Assembly: GCA_016793445.1 (NCBI GenBank)
Contig: JAEUME010000018.1
Coordinates: 248,001-312,000 of the forward strand
Reading direction: 5' to 3'
Length of the DNA: 64,000 nt
Origin: Hyphomicrobium sp.
GTDB taxonomy: Bacteria > Pseudomonadota > Alphaproteobacteria > Rhizobiales > Hyphomicrobiaceae
Both the position numbers and the translations under genes were made by a program. Position 1 is the first letter of the stretch. Every line of letters starts with the position of its first letter. This document shows, one piece after another, positions 45,158 to 55,869 of this stretch. The notes below the pieces were generated by a model. It was given only the letters and a program-made list of their open reading frames with translations. It was not told the origin of the DNA and searched no databases.

Positions 45158-45285
45158 TCACTTCCTTCTCCCGCGGGGAGAAGGTGCCCCGAAGGGGCGG
45201 ATGAGGGGGCTGGCGCAATCAGCGGCGCGTGTTGAAGTCCCTCACCTGTCGCTTCGCGACATCCTCTCCCGTCCCGGGAGGAAAG
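45158..45285. repeat. Rhizobial mosaic intergenic repeat
   Basis: The 228-base gap before trpE is mostly this element. It begins with the palindrome CCTTCTCCCGCGGGGAGAAGG (45163-45184 region), continues with GCCCCGAAGGGGC and GGATGAGGGG, and ends with CCCTCACC...CTGTCGCTTCGCGACAT and CTCTCCCGTCCCGGGAGG. These blocks are the hallmark of the dispersed RIME-like repeats between genes in rhizobia and relatives. It contains no gene. Confidence 0.7.
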
Positions 45286-45354
45286 AGTGGTTCTGTATGA
45301 ATCGGAAAATGCGCTAGTCTTTTAACGGAGTCTGCGCAGGCACAGACAAACCTA

Positions 45355-46980
45355 CTAGCCGAACAATCCGCCGTTGCCGGAGCCCATTGTTGCCTTTGCG
45401 GCAAAGCGCACGGCTTCCTCGGCCGCGCGCACGATGGCCTTGGCTTTGTTGATGCACTCCTGCTGCTCGTTGGCGGGAATGCTGTCATGCACCACCCCCG
45501 CGCCGGCCTGGACATGCAGCACGCCATCCTTGACCACGGCGGTGCGCAGCACGATGCAGGTGTCCATCTCGCCGCCGGCAGAGAAGTAACCCACGCATCC
45601 CGCATAGGGTCCGCGCTTTGCCTTCTCAAGCTCGGCGATGATCTCCATGGCACGCACCTTGGGGGCGCCCGAAACGGTGCCCGCAGGGAAACCCGCCATC
45701 AGTGCGTCGATGGCATCGTGGTTTTTTTCATCGAGCTGGCCGACGACGTTCGACACGATATGCATCACATGGCTGTAGCGCTCGATGACGAACTGATCGG
45801 TGACGCTCACGCTTCCGACCTGTGCCACGCGGCCCACATCGTTACGTCCCAGATCGAGCAGCATCAGATGCTCCGAACGCTCCTTGGGATCGGCGAGCAG
45901 AGCCTCGCCCAATGCGCGGTCTTCAGCCTCGTTGGCGCCGCGCCGCGTCGTGCCCGCGATGGGCCGGATGGTCACTTCGCCATCACGCACGCGAACGAGG
46001 ATTTCCGGCGAGGACCCCACAAGCGAGAAACCCTCGAAATCGAGGTGGAATAGAAACGGCGAGGGATTGAGACGGCGCAGGGCACGGTAGAGTGCAAAGG
46101 AGGGCAGGCTGAAGGGCGCGGAAAAGCGCTGAGACAGCACCACCTGGAAGATGTCCCCGGCCTTGATGTACTCCTTCGCCTTGCCCACCATGGCGAGGTA
46201 CTCGGCCTCGCTGGTGTTGGATGCGGGTTCGGGCAGGGCGAGCGTATCGAGCCGCGCTGCGGGGGCGTGGGGGAGAGGCTCGTCGAGCCGCGCGACGAGG
46301 GTATGCAATCGCTTCAACGCGGCGTCATAAGCCTCGCGAGCGCCAACACCTGGCGCAGGGCGCACGGGTGTCGCGATGGTCATCTCGTCCTTCACGCTGT
46401 CAAAAATCGCCATCAGCGTCGGGCGGATCATGATCGCATCGGGGACGCCAAGCGCATCAGGGGTCATCTCGGGCAAGCGCTCGATCTGGCGCACGGTGTC
46501 ATAGCCCATGTAGCCGAAGACGCCGGCGGCCATGGGCGGAAGTCCTTCGGGCAGTGCCACGGCGCTTTCCGCCAGCAGCGCGCGCAGCGAGGCGAGCGTG
46601 GGAGCGCTCTCCGGCGTGAAGGCTTGCGCGTCCCGCTCTGCGTTGCGATTGATTTCGGCATTGGCGCCGCGCGCCCGCCAGATCACGTCAGGGGCAAGTC
46701 CGATGACCGAATAGCGTCCGCGGGTCGCGCCGCCTTCGACCGACTCCAGAAGGAAGCTCATCGGACGGCGGTCTGCCAGCTTGAGGTAAGCGGAGACCGG
46801 TGTTTCGAGATCGGCGACGAGGCGCGTGAAAACGACCTGCGGGTTGCCGCTGTCGTAGGCGCGCGCGAAGGCTTCCAGCGTCGGGCTTGCCGCGCTTTGG
46901 CCAGCTTGTTCGTATCCGCTTGAGGTTCCGGCCGCGGACGTCTCGCCCGCGGAGTGGATCTTCGACATCGGCGTTGCCAC
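45355..46980 (-). CDS. trpE: Anthranilate synthase component I
   Basis: TrpE, 541 aa, makes anthranilate from chorismate with ammonia from TrpG. The chorismate-binding region is complete: EYIKAGDIFQVVLSQRFSAP, SPEILVRVRDG, IRPIAGTTRRG, EHLMLLDLGRNDVGRV, GFPAGTVSGAPKVRAMEII and GCVGYFSAGGEMDTCI. The N-terminal regulatory region contains FLLESVEGGATRGRYSVIG, the site usually tied to tryptophan feedback. It starts at GTG (46980); an ATG four codons in is possible. It is the first trp gene after the ppiD-like gene but is split from trpGD. Confidence 0.96.
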   Translation of the reverse strand: MATPMSKIHSAGETSAAGTSSGYEQAGQSAASPTLEAFARAYDSGNPQVVFTRLVADLETPVSAYLKLADRRPMSFLLESVEGGATRGRYSVIGLAPDVIWRARGANAEINRNAERDAQAFTPESAPTLASLRALLAESAVALPEGLPPMAAGVFGYMGYDTVRQIERLPEMTPDALGVPDAIMIRPTLMAIFDSVKDEMTIATPVRPAPGVGAREAYDAALKRLHTLVARLDEPLPHAPAARLDTLALPEPASNTSEAEYLAMVGKAKEYIKAGDIFQVVLSQRFSAPFSLPSFALYRALRRLNPSPFLFHLDFEGFSLVGSSPEILVRVRDGEVTIRPIAGTTRRGANEAEDRALGEALLADPKERSEHLMLLDLGRNDVGRVAQVGSVSVTDQFVIERYSHVMHIVSNVVGQLDEKNHDAIDALMAGFPAGTVSGAPKVRAMEIIAELEKAKRGPYAGCVGYFSAGGEMDTCIVLRTAVVKDGVLHVQAGAGVVHDSIPANEQQECINKAKAIVRAAEEAVRFAAKATMGSGNGGLFG

Positions 46981-47003
46981 GGCTTGCCCGTGGGCCTCCT
47001 TGG

Positions 47004-48899
47004 CTATTCCTCGCTCGTGCCCAGTACGCGCTTGAGCTCAGTCTCATTGACGGTTGCGCCAAGCTGTCGTTTCAAGGCTTCGGTGTATTCGGTCAGAACC
47101 TGATTGGACAACTCGGGCGCGGTCTCCTTGGCGAGCTTGTCGAGGTCTTCCTTGCTGGGCGTCGAAGCGGGAATGACGTCGGCAACGCGCAGGACGACGC
47201 GAGATTGGCGGTCTGCGGTTTCCGCCGATCCCGCCCTCCCTTTCTGCAAGGCGAATGCCTGCGCTACGGCCGATTGCGACAGCCCCTGGGGGAGCGTCGT
47301 GCGCGTGATGGGCTCGGTCTTCTGCAGCGTGCCGCCGGCGGCCGCCTCGATGGCGCTCATGGACTCACCGCCGTTGACGCGTTCGACGAGCTTGGCTGCA
47401 AGCTCGCTGATCAGCCGGTTGCGCTCGGAGGTCATGTACTGGGATTTCACCTCGTCCTTGACCTCTTCGAAGGTTTTCTGCTTGGGCGGCTCGGTGGCGA
47501 GTGTGTTGACCCATGCATAGGCGTTGTCGGGCAGTTCCACAGCCTGCTGATCCAGACCCGTATCGGGCGAGAACACTGTTTCCATGATCTTGCGCGAGTC
47601 GATGTCGGAAAGCGCGGCCTGCCCGTCCGGCTTCAACCCCCGGCTGTCGGCCGCCTCTACCTCTTTGTGGGTGAGCTTCATCGTCTCGGCAATTTCCTTG
47701 AGGGTCTTGCCGGCGTTGCGCGCATCTTCGACATGGTCGTGCACGTCCTGCACCATGAACCGGGCCTTATCGGACGCAAGCTTGTCCTTCACTTCATCCT
47801 TCACGTCCGCAAGCGTCCTGATCACACCGGGCTCAATCTGCGTGACGCGCACGATCACGGTGGCGAATGTGCCTTCGATGACATCGGAGATCTTGTCCCT
47901 CTCCAGCGCGAAGGCGGCCTCTGCGATCTTCTTGTCGATAAGTTGCGCCTTGGTGACCAGACCGAGATCCACGTCGGTATCTTTGGCGCCAGCATCCTTG
48001 GCGACGTCACCGAACGACTTGGTTCCGTCGGCAAGAGCCTTCCTGGCCTCTTCAGCTGCCGCTCTGTCTTTGAACGCGATCTGCTGGATGCGGCGCTTCT
48101 CGGGAATGTTGTAGCTATCCTTTGTCTTCTCGTACTCGGCCGCGACGTCGCTGTCGGGAATTTCCATCGTCTTCTTGAGGTCGTCGGCAGACAGGAACAG
48201 AACCTCGAACTTGCGGTACTCGGGCGTCATGAACGACGATTTGCCCGCCTCGTAACGCTCTTTCAGCTTGGCCTCGTCGGGCTCGGGCACGCTCACCGCC
48301 TTTTCAGGATTGATGTCGATGTACTCGATGGTGCGTTTCTCATTGTTGTAGGCAAAGATCGTCTCGAGCATCGGTTTTGGCACCGTCTGCGAGATGACGA
48401 AACTGCCGATCATGCCGGTGCGAAGCTCGTCGCGTTTGCGCAGCTCGATGAAACCTTTTTCGCTCAAGCCGACCTGACGCAAGAAAGCCTCGAACCCCTG
48501 ACGCGAGAAATGGCCGTCCGCGCCTTTGAAGTCAGGATCGTTCATGACCATGTCGACGATGCTCTGGTCGGAAAGCGATAGACCCAGGTTGTGGGCGTGC
48601 TGCTCGATGGCGGCGCCGCCGACGAGCTGGTTGAGCACGCGCCGGTCGAGCCCGAGGGCCCGCCCCTCGTCAGGCGTCAACCGCCGGTTGGCCTGGCGGG
48701 AGAACTGGTCAAGCTCGCTTTGGAAGCTGCGATTGAACTCTTCCGCCGTGATCGGCGTGTGCCCCACGCTGGCGATGGAACCGCGTCCCCAGCCTGTGAA
48801 CACGTCCGCGACGCCCCAGATGGCAAACGAAAACACCAGAATTGCGAACAGCAGCTTGGCGACCAAGGTCTGGGCGCCGCGGCGCATTGCCTCTAGCAT
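47004..48899 (-). CDS. Peptidylprolyl isomerase / periplasmic chaperone, PpiD-SurA type
   Basis: The protein is about 631 aa. An N-terminal membrane anchor (LVAKLLFAILVFSFAIWGVADVF, about residues 12-34) is followed by a SurA-type N-terminal chaperone domain (VGHTPITAEEFNRSFQSELDQF), a central parvulin-like region (KRRIQQIAFKDRAAAEEARKALADGT) and a helical C terminus. The architecture matches PpiD, an inner-membrane chaperone for exported proteins; the parvulin domain is divergent, so isomerase activity is uncertain. The start at MLEAMRRGAQ was chosen by homology, as its ribosome-binding site is weak. It lies 23 bases upstream of trpE and divergent from tpiA. Confidence 0.88.
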   Translation of the reverse strand: MLEAMRRGAQTLVAKLLFAILVFSFAIWGVADVFTGWGRGSIASVGHTPITAEEFNRSFQSELDQFSRQANRRLTPDEGRALGLDRRVLNQLVGGAAIEQHAHNLGLSLSDQSIVDMVMNDPDFKGADGHFSRQGFEAFLRQVGLSEKGFIELRKRDELRTGMIGSFVISQTVPKPMLETIFAYNNEKRTIEYIDINPEKAVSVPEPDEAKLKERYEAGKSSFMTPEYRKFEVLFLSADDLKKTMEIPDSDVAAEYEKTKDSYNIPEKRRIQQIAFKDRAAAEEARKALADGTKSFGDVAKDAGAKDTDVDLGLVTKAQLIDKKIAEAAFALERDKISDVIEGTFATVIVRVTQIEPGVIRTLADVKDEVKDKLASDKARFMVQDVHDHVEDARNAGKTLKEIAETMKLTHKEVEAADSRGLKPDGQAALSDIDSRKIMETVFSPDTGLDQQAVELPDNAYAWVNTLATEPPKQKTFEEVKDEVKSQYMTSERNRLISELAAKLVERVNGGESMSAIEAAAGGTLQKTEPITRTTLPQGLSQSAVAQAFALQKGRAGSAETADRQSRVVLRVADVIPASTPSKEDLDKLAKETAPELSNQVLTEYTEALKRQLGATVNETELKRVLGTSEE

Positions 48900-49126
48900 G
48901 GAGGAGTGGTTCCCATGGTTCTTGGGCACAACGCCGTCGTTGCCGCGCGAAGGGGCTGAACGGGTGCGCCATGTGATCAATCTGTGTAACATCCCGTGCG
49001 TGACGGGACGAGCCAGGGTGATATGAAGCGCAGCCGGTGTGCGAATGCAAGGGCAAGGCCGCAACCGCTAGGGGGTGAAGGCCGTGTTTTCGGGTTTCAG
49101 GTCAAATGAAGGAGGCCTTTGGCTGC

Positions 49127-49900
49127 ATGGGTAAGGGGACAGAGGGGGTTCGGCCGCTGGTGGCGGGCAACTGGAAGATGAACGGCCTCAAGGCGGCCTT
49201 GGGGGAGGCTGCGGCAGTCCAAGAGGCCCTCGCGGGCCTGCAGGGAGCGATCGCTGCCGATGTCATGATCGCACCGCCTGCCACTCTCCTCATGGCCATG
49301 GCTCACGCCAGCGGAGCCGAACTGCTGCAGTTTGCCGGCCAGGACTGTCATGCGAAGGCATCGGGCGCACATACGGGCGACATTTCGGCCGAAATGCTCA
49401 AGGACGCTGGCGCGAGCGCGGTTATCGTCGGCCATTCGGAACGCCGCACGGACCACGGCGAGCGCGACGCCGACGTGCTTGCCAAGGCGCTGGCGGCGCA
49501 TCGCGCGGGTCTATGCGCGATCGTCTGCATCGGCGAAACGCGAAACGAGCGTGAATCGGGCCAGACGCTTGCCATCGTCGCACGCCAGCTTGCAGGCTCC
49601 CTGCCGCCAGGCGCCACGGCCGCCAATACCGTCATCGCCTACGAGCCCGTGTGGGCCATCGGCACGGGGTTGACCCCGACGCTGGACGATGTGGCTGAAG
49701 TCCACGATCTCATCCGCCGTGATCTCGAAGCGCGCTTTGGCGGGGAGGGCGCCAGGATGCGCATCCTTTACGGCGGCTCCGTAAAGCCCGACAATGCCAA
49801 GGCGCTCATGTCCGTTCCCCACGTCAACGGTGCGTTGATCGGAGGCGCAAGCCTTAAGGCGAGTGATTTTATCGCTATAGTACGGGCCTACGAAGGATAG
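49127..49900 (+). CDS. tpiA: Triose-phosphate isomerase
   Basis: TpiA, 257 aa, interconverts dihydroxyacetone phosphate and glyceraldehyde 3-phosphate. It shows [12 protein letters not shown] with the catalytic asparagine and lysine, IVGHSERR with the histidine, [10 protein letters not shown] with the glutamate, and the phosphate loop [12 protein letters not shown]. The ATG at 49127 was preferred because GGAGG lies 12 bases upstream; an ATG at 49106 would add seven residues. It heads the tpiA-(secreted protein)-secG-pyrG segment. Confidence 0.96.
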   Translation: MGKGTEGVRPLVAGNWKMNGLKAALGEAAAVQEALAGLQGAIAADVMIAPPATLLMAMAHASGAELLQFAGQDCHAKASGAHTGDISAEMLKDAGASAVIVGHSERRTDHGERDADVLAKALAAHRAGLCAIVCIGETRNERESGQTLAIVARQLAGSLPPGATAANTVIAYEPVWAIGTGLTPTLDDVAEVHDLIRRDLEARFGGEGARMRILYGGSVKPDNAKALMSVPHVNGALIGGASLKASDFIAIVRAYEG

Positions 49901-49902
49901 TC

Positions 49903-50622
49903 ATGTTTGCAAAGCCGATATTTCCATTCGCAGTCTGCATTGTTGTCTTTGCGCAGGCACAGGCTATCGCTGCGTCATCTGCCAAGATCGACAAGGACAC
50001 CTGCGAGCAACTCAAGGCCGAGCAGGCAAAGTTCGTCCAGACGGGCATCATGGCCGACATCCAGAAAGGTGCTGAATGGGGTAAGGCAAACTTGTCCGCG
50101 GAGCGTCTTCGCGAAGTCGAGCATTTCATCATGCTGGACGAGCAGTTGAAGTTTGGATGCCGGGTCGTGACCCTGACCGAGGATGCCAAGAACGCCAAGG
50201 AAGCCGCACGGCGTCTGGAACTCGATCCCAATGAAGATCCGACCGCCCCGCCCGAGCCGCCTGCCAAGCCTGTCGCGAAGCCCGCCGCCGCCCCCAAGCT
50301 CGCTCCGAAACCCGATCTGAAGGCAGCAGGCGAGGCCAAGCCTGCTGCTCCAGCGAAGAAGACCACGAAGCCGCCAGCCGCCTCCGCTGGGCGCGAAGGC
50401 AAGGCACCCGAGACTAAGAACAAGAAGGCTGCTAAAGCGAGCGAGCCTGGGTCCGCCAAGACGGCTCCGCCCATCCTTATGACGCCTGACCCCGCGCCGG
50501 CGGTAGCCCCCGCTTCTGTGCCAGCCGCCGCCAGGTCCGGACAATCTTCCGGACCATCCGATGCCTACAAGCCGCCGCGCAGCCATTCGAATGAATTCAG
50601 TGCACCGGCGTTCGTCGAATGA
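49903..50622 (+). CDS. Secreted protein with Pro/Ala/Lys-rich tail, unknown function
   Basis: The protein is 239 aa. A signal peptide (about residues 1-24, ending AIAA) precedes a conserved-looking domain with two cysteines (KDTCEQLKAEQAKFVQTGIM to LKFGCRVVTLTED). Residues from about 105 to the end are low-complexity Pro, Ala and Lys. It starts two bases after the tpiA stop with AAGGA upstream, so it is likely co-transcribed. The tail could span the periplasm or contact peptidoglycan; no function is known. Confidence 0.72.
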   Translation: MFAKPIFPFAVCIVVFAQAQAIAASSAKIDKDTCEQLKAEQAKFVQTGIMADIQKGAEWGKANLSAERLREVEHFIMLDEQLKFGCRVVTLTEDAKNAKEAARRLELDPNEDPTAPPEPPAKPVAKPAAAPKLAPKPDLKAAGEAKPAAPAKKTTKPPAASAGREGKAPETKNKKAAKASEPGSAKTAPPILMTPDPAPAVAPASVPAAARSGQSSGPSDAYKPPRSHSNEFSAPAFVE

Positions 50623-50781
50623 ACAGGCGGCGTTATGATTTTCCAGGCATTTTCCAGGCCATGGGCGCTCAGGAAGCTGTCATGAGAGCGCTCCTCTCGC
50701 ACTAGCCATCGCCGTTGCAACCGTGTATGAGGACGCCCAAATCCCATTCTGGTTGAATTGGTACAAGGATAACGCACGGTC

Positions 50782-51165
50782 ATGGCTACCGTTTTGCTCG
50801 TCATTCACCTCATGGTTGCCGCGGCGCTCGTCGGCGTCGTGTTGCTGCAGAAGTCCGAAGGCGGCGCGCTGGGCATCGGCGGTGGCGGCGGCGGCGGTTT
50901 CCTGACCGGACGCGGCACGGCCAATCTGCTGACGCGCACCACGGCGATGCTCGCTGCGGCCTTTTTTGTCACCAGCATTTCCCTTTCGCTGATGGCGCGC
51001 CATCAACTCCGCCAGGGGTCGGCTTTCGAAACGCCAGCAGCGACAGGCGCTCCCGCAGCCGGTGGCGAGGCTCCGGCGGCTCCGGGTGGTGGTGGCATCC
51101 TTGATAAGCTGCAACCTCCTGTACAGTCCGCGCCAGCTCCTGGTCAGGTGCCTGGCGGCCAGTGA
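50782..51165 (+). CDS. secG: Preprotein translocase subunit SecG
   Basis: SecG, 127 aa, is a small subunit of the SecYEG channel. Two transmembrane segments (residues about 2-21, VLLVIHLMVAAALVGVVLLQ, and 50-71) flank the conserved cytoplasmic loop QKSEGGALGIGGGGGGGFLTGRG and LTRTTAMLAAAFF. The C terminus is a low-complexity Ala/Gly/Pro tail common in Alphaproteobacteria. AAGGATAACG precedes the ATG. It lies between tpiA and pyrG as in related genomes. Confidence 0.94.
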   Translation: MATVLLVIHLMVAAALVGVVLLQKSEGGALGIGGGGGGGFLTGRGTANLLTRTTAMLAAAFFVTSISLSLMARHQLRQGSAFETPAATGAPAAGGEAPAAPGGGGILDKLQPPVQSAPAPGQVPGGQ

Positions 51166-51228
51166 TAGGGCGCGCGCAGGCGGCGCAGGCACGGGCCCCA
51201 TAGCAGGGCATATGGACTTCGCCTTTGA

Positions 51229-53058
<1,830 letters not shown>

Positions 53059-53174
53059 GCTTGCGTGGCCGGGCGCAAGCGGCTCTTCGCACCGGTTTGA
53101 AAGGTTTTCACGGACATGCTGCCGCCGTGTCTTGAATCAAGGACGCTCGCTGAGCGCAGCATGAAAGGGCAGAC

Positions 53175-53699
53175 GTGACGGGGCTCGATTTCACGGACGT
53201 GGCGCTGCGTCTCATCGGCGCGTTCTATACCTTTGCCGGCGTCGTCGCCACGCGAGGCGGACTGATGTCCCGCCTGCTCGATAAAGCCATTGCCGCCATC
53301 GGCGGTGACAAGCCCAACGCCGCCGAAACAGTGCGCGCGTTTTGGATGGTGTCCGCCGGCATCATCATTCTTGCCGGCGGTGTGGCGCTCATGCTGCGCA
53401 TCGAACTGGCCGCATGGCTCTTCGTTCTGTCGGCTTTGCTGCAAGGGCTCTATCTGTCGGTGGTCGCGCCCCGCTATCTCGACCCATCTGATCCGCCGGA
53501 CGCCGCTGGTCGCAGGCAAACGATCAATGCTTTCGTTCTCTATCTGGCTGCCACCGCCTTCGTGCTCTGGGCGCAGGCAACCGGGAAATTTCACGATTGG
53601 CGCACAGTGCCTACGCCGCTGCTCATCCTCGCGATCGCCGCTGTCACCGGCTATGGCGGATATGCCCTCACCAGTTTCTTCCGCTCCTTGTCGAAATAG
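53175..53699 (+). CDS. Integral membrane protein of unknown function
   Basis: The protein is 174 aa and starts at GTG. Four hydrophobic segments are predicted: about residues 10-30 (LRLIGAFYTFAGVVATRGGL), 57-95 (two helices, VSAGIIILAGGVALML and AAWLFVLSALLQGLYL), 117-135 and 148-166. There is no recognised family. It lies 116 bases after pyrG on the same strand and precedes a hydrolase gene by 44 bases. Confidence 0.68.
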   Translation: MTGLDFTDVALRLIGAFYTFAGVVATRGGLMSRLLDKAIAAIGGDKPNAAETVRAFWMVSAGIIILAGGVALMLRIELAAWLFVLSALLQGLYLSVVAPRYLDPSDPPDAAGRRQTINAFVLYLAATAFVLWAQATGKFHDWRTVPTPLLILAIAAVTGYGGYALTSFFRSLSK

Positions 53700-53743
53700 C
53701 TGCGGTCTTCACTAAACGACCCCGCTCGGCTATCTGAGCGAGG

Positions 53744-54328
53744 ATGAAAACCTCTCAAGTCGATATCCTCATCGTTCCGGGCTGGCAGGATAGCGGCGCG
53801 GACCACTGGCAATCCCGCTGGGAGCGCAACCTCAAGACCGCGCGCCGGGTCATCCAGGACGACTGGAACAATCCCGAGGTCGAGGCCTGGGGCGACCGAA
53901 TTGCGAAGTTTGCCGGTGGCGCGACGCAGCCCGTCGTGGTTGTCGCGCACTCGCTCGGCGTACCCGCCGTCGTCTTTGCCGCCGACAAGCTGAAGACCAA
54001 AGGCGTCATCGGCGCATTTCTGGTCGCGCCGGCGGATGTCGAGTTTTCCCGCTTCTGGCCCGATACGGGCGGAGAGCGCTGGCCGCCGCAAAGGGGGCAT
54101 GGCGGTTTTCAACGCATGCCGGGCAATAAGCTCCCTTTTCCCGCACAACTCATCGTCGCCAACAACGACCTGTATTGCGCCTTCTCCCGCGCGGAGATGC
54201 TGGCTAAAGCGTGGGGCGCGAAGCTGACGGACGCGGGCGAGGCGGGCCACATCAACATTGCATCGGGCCATGGCCCGTGGCCCGACGGCCTGCTGCAGTT
54301 CGGACAATTCCTCAAAAGCCTGGGTTAG
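53744..54328 (+). CDS. RBBP9/YdeN-type alpha/beta serine hydrolase
   Basis: The protein is 194 aa. It starts KTSQVDILIVPGWQDSGADH, the typical N-terminal strand and oxyanion loop of the RBBP9/YdeN family (PF06821), followed by HWQSRWE. The nucleophile serine lies in VVVAHSLGVPAVV, the acid in IVANNDLYCAFSRA and the histidine in GEAGHINIASGHGPWPDG. Natural substrates are unknown. The ATG has GAGCGAGG directly upstream. It is convergent with the small 54332 gene. Confidence 0.88.
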   Translation: MKTSQVDILIVPGWQDSGADHWQSRWERNLKTARRVIQDDWNNPEVEAWGDRIAKFAGGATQPVVVVAHSLGVPAVVFAADKLKTKGVIGAFLVAPADVEFSRFWPDTGGERWPPQRGHGGFQRMPGNKLPFPAQLIVANNDLYCAFSRAEMLAKAWGAKLTDAGEAGHINIASGHGPWPDGLLQFGQFLKSLG

Positions 54329-54331
54329 AGA

Positions 54332-54514
54332 TCAGGCCCCTTTGCGGCCGGAACCGCCGGGATTCTTGCCGCCGCCGTCCTGCTTGTTGACGGTGGCCCA
54401 GGCTCGCCGCTCGGCTTCTTTTTCGGAAATACCCATTTTCTCGTAACCCTCAGCGATATGGTCGGCCTTGCGCTCCTGCTTGCTGGTATATTTGGATTTG
54501 CCGCCGCGTGGCAT
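54332..54514 (-). CDS. Small basic 'plasmid stabilization'-like stress protein
   Basis: The protein is 60 aa and starts MPRGGKSKYTSKQERKADHI; GYEKMGISEKEAERRAWATV follows and the end is a Gly/Lys-rich tail. This matches a short family often labelled 'plasmid stabilization protein' in Alphaproteobacteria, a label without biochemical support. GGGAG precedes the ATG at 54514. An EcfG-type promoter on the same strand (54546-54570) suggests it belongs to the general stress response. Confidence 0.75.
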   Translation of the reverse strand: MPRGGKSKYTSKQERKADHIAEGYEKMGISEKEAERRAWATVNKQDGGGKNPGGSGRKGA

Positions 54515-54545
54515 GGCGTTCACTCCCAAGTTGGACTGAACTATC

Positions 54546-54570
54546 AACCATCTTTCCGCTGGCGAGTTCC
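54546..54570 (-). promoter_or_regulatory. EcfG-type general stress promoter (minus strand)
   Basis: On the minus strand GGAAC is followed after 16 bases by GGTT, close to the EcfG (sigma-EcfG/RpoE2/SigT) consensus GGAAC-N16/17-CGTT. It points to the 60-aa gene, whose start codon is 32 bases downstream of the -10 element. Confidence 0.6.
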
Positions 54571-54585
54571 GTGCGCACCGGTACA

Positions 54586-54610
54586 GGAACCGGTTCTAGC
54601 CAAACGCGTT
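54586..54610 (+). promoter_or_regulatory. EcfG-type general stress promoter (plus strand)
   Basis: GGAAC-N16-CGTT is a perfect match to the alphaproteobacterial EcfG consensus. The DUF2383-like gene begins 35 bases downstream. The site is back to back with the minus-strand promoter at 54546-54570. Confidence 0.7.
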
Positions 54611-54644
54611 ACCGGTCTTGATATGCTGAAGGATGAAAGCGGCC

Positions 54645-55088
54645 ATGTCACACCCGGCGTCTGAAATCGATGTGCTCAAGCCCCTGCACACCAGCCTGAT
54701 CGACAGCCGTAACGGCTATGACGAAGCGCTCAGACAGGCGGAGGGCGGCGATCACATCATCCTGTTCCAGGAGTTGGCGGCTGCACATGAGACGGCGACC
54801 GTCGAGATCGAGCAGCGTCTTGCCGCTCTTGGCGAGACGCCCGACGCGTCCGGCTCGTTCATGTCGACATTGAACCGCACGATGATGGACTTTCGCGCGC
54901 TCTTCGTGGGTCTTGGCGATGCCATCCTGCCAGCGCTCATCAGCGCGGAGAAGCGCAACCTCTCCGGCTATGACGCGGCGCTTGAGGTTGCCGGCGCGGA
55001 CTTCGCGCCCATTCTCGCCGGCAACCGTCAGTCACTCGCCGGCCTGATCGGCAAGATGGAACGTTTGCAGGCCCGGTCCGCTGCGTGA
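54645..55088 (+). CDS. DUF2383/PA2169-type four-helix-bundle protein
   Basis: The protein, about 147 aa, is helical throughout: DVLKPLHTSLIDSRNGYDEA, HIILFQELAAAHETATVEIEQRLAALG, SGSFMSTLNRTMMDFRALFV and a last helix ending [14 protein letters not shown]. The layout (N-terminal 'L..L...L.D...GY..A', late 'L.....E......Y..AL') matches the DUF2383 ferritin-like family, whose role is unknown but which is commonly stress-induced. The ATG at 54645 with AAGGA 11 bases upstream was chosen over an ATG four codons earlier. The EcfG-type promoter just upstream supports stress control. Confidence 0.75.
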   Translation: MSHPASEIDVLKPLHTSLIDSRNGYDEALRQAEGGDHIILFQELAAAHETATVEIEQRLAALGETPDASGSFMSTLNRTMMDFRALFVGLGDAILPALISAEKRNLSGYDAALEVAGADFAPILAGNRQSLAGLIGKMERLQARSAA

Positions 55089-55203
55089 ACGGCATCACCG
55101 ACGCAGGCAGCGCAAATGACGAAAGCCGCCGCAGCAAGTACGTTACCAGGAAGCGGAGGCCTTCTGTCTCGTTCTCAGCGCCCGCTTGAGAGCGGGCTTG
55201 CGC

Positions 55204-55527
55204 TCATTTCTTGCCTTCGATCTCGCCGACGGCCTTGGCGAGCGCCTCGGACATGAACCCGCGGATCTCGGTGTCGGTCACAGCGATGCCCTTCTCGACG
55301 AGATCGGCCTTTACCTTGCGGAAAACGTCATCGTCGCCCTTCTCGGCGAGGTCGGCCTTGCGAACGGCTTTGATGTAATCTTCAAGCGCCGCTCCCGACA
55401 AACCCATCTTGGCGCCAGCCCACTCGGCAAGCGCCCTGTTGCGGCGCGCTTCGGCTTTGAATTTCAGATCTGCATCGTGCGCGAATTTCTGCTCAAAACC
55501 CTTCTCGCGATTGTCGAACGTGGTCAT
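55204..55527 (-). CDS. ATP synthase inhibitor subunit zeta (DUF1476)
   Basis: The protein, 107 aa, begins MTTFDNREKGFEQKFAHDAD, the conserved N-terminal inhibitory segment of the alphaproteobacterial F1-ATPase zeta subunit. A four-helix domain follows (LKFKAEARRNRALAEWAGAKM to IRGFMSEALAKAVGEIEGKK). It blocks ATP hydrolysis by F1. AGGAACC precedes the ATG at 55527. It is a single gene, divergent from purC. Confidence 0.9.
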   Translation of the reverse strand: MTTFDNREKGFEQKFAHDADLKFKAEARRNRALAEWAGAKMGLSGAALEDYIKAVRKADLAEKGDDDVFRKVKADLVEKGIAVTDTEIRGFMSEALAKAVGEIEGKK

Positions 55528-55869
55528 GGTTCCTGAACCTCCCAGATGAGTCTGCAACCAGAGGGTGTGTCGGTCCTTGGCTAGGCCGCCCCCCGGGAAT
55601 TGTTAACTGCAGCGATAACCCGGCCTTCGAGGCAAATCAACGGCTTGGCGAAACGGTTCACCAGAAGGGGGCTGCGGCTCATGGTCTACATTGTTTCTGA
55701 AGGGGCGTTCCGCTAGTCTCAGTGTCAAGTTTCCGCCATCCAGCGACGCCGGGCTATGTCTCCAAGTGTCAAAGAAAGACGTTGGAGATTCAAAGGGTCA
55801 GTGCCGCACACCGCGCGGGTCAGACACAGTTATGAGTGAGAGTGAGCGTTGATCCTCAGAGGACCAGGA
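55528..55869. other. Divergent intergenic region between zeta inhibitor gene and purC
   Basis: The 342 bases hold the two divergent promoters, but no sharp -35/-10 pair is evident. A GGAAC-N17-GTA on the minus strand near 55706 is one base off the EcfG pattern. A short inverted repeat TCTCCAA...TTGGAGA (about 55758-55787) precedes purC. No gene is seen. Confidence 0.4.
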
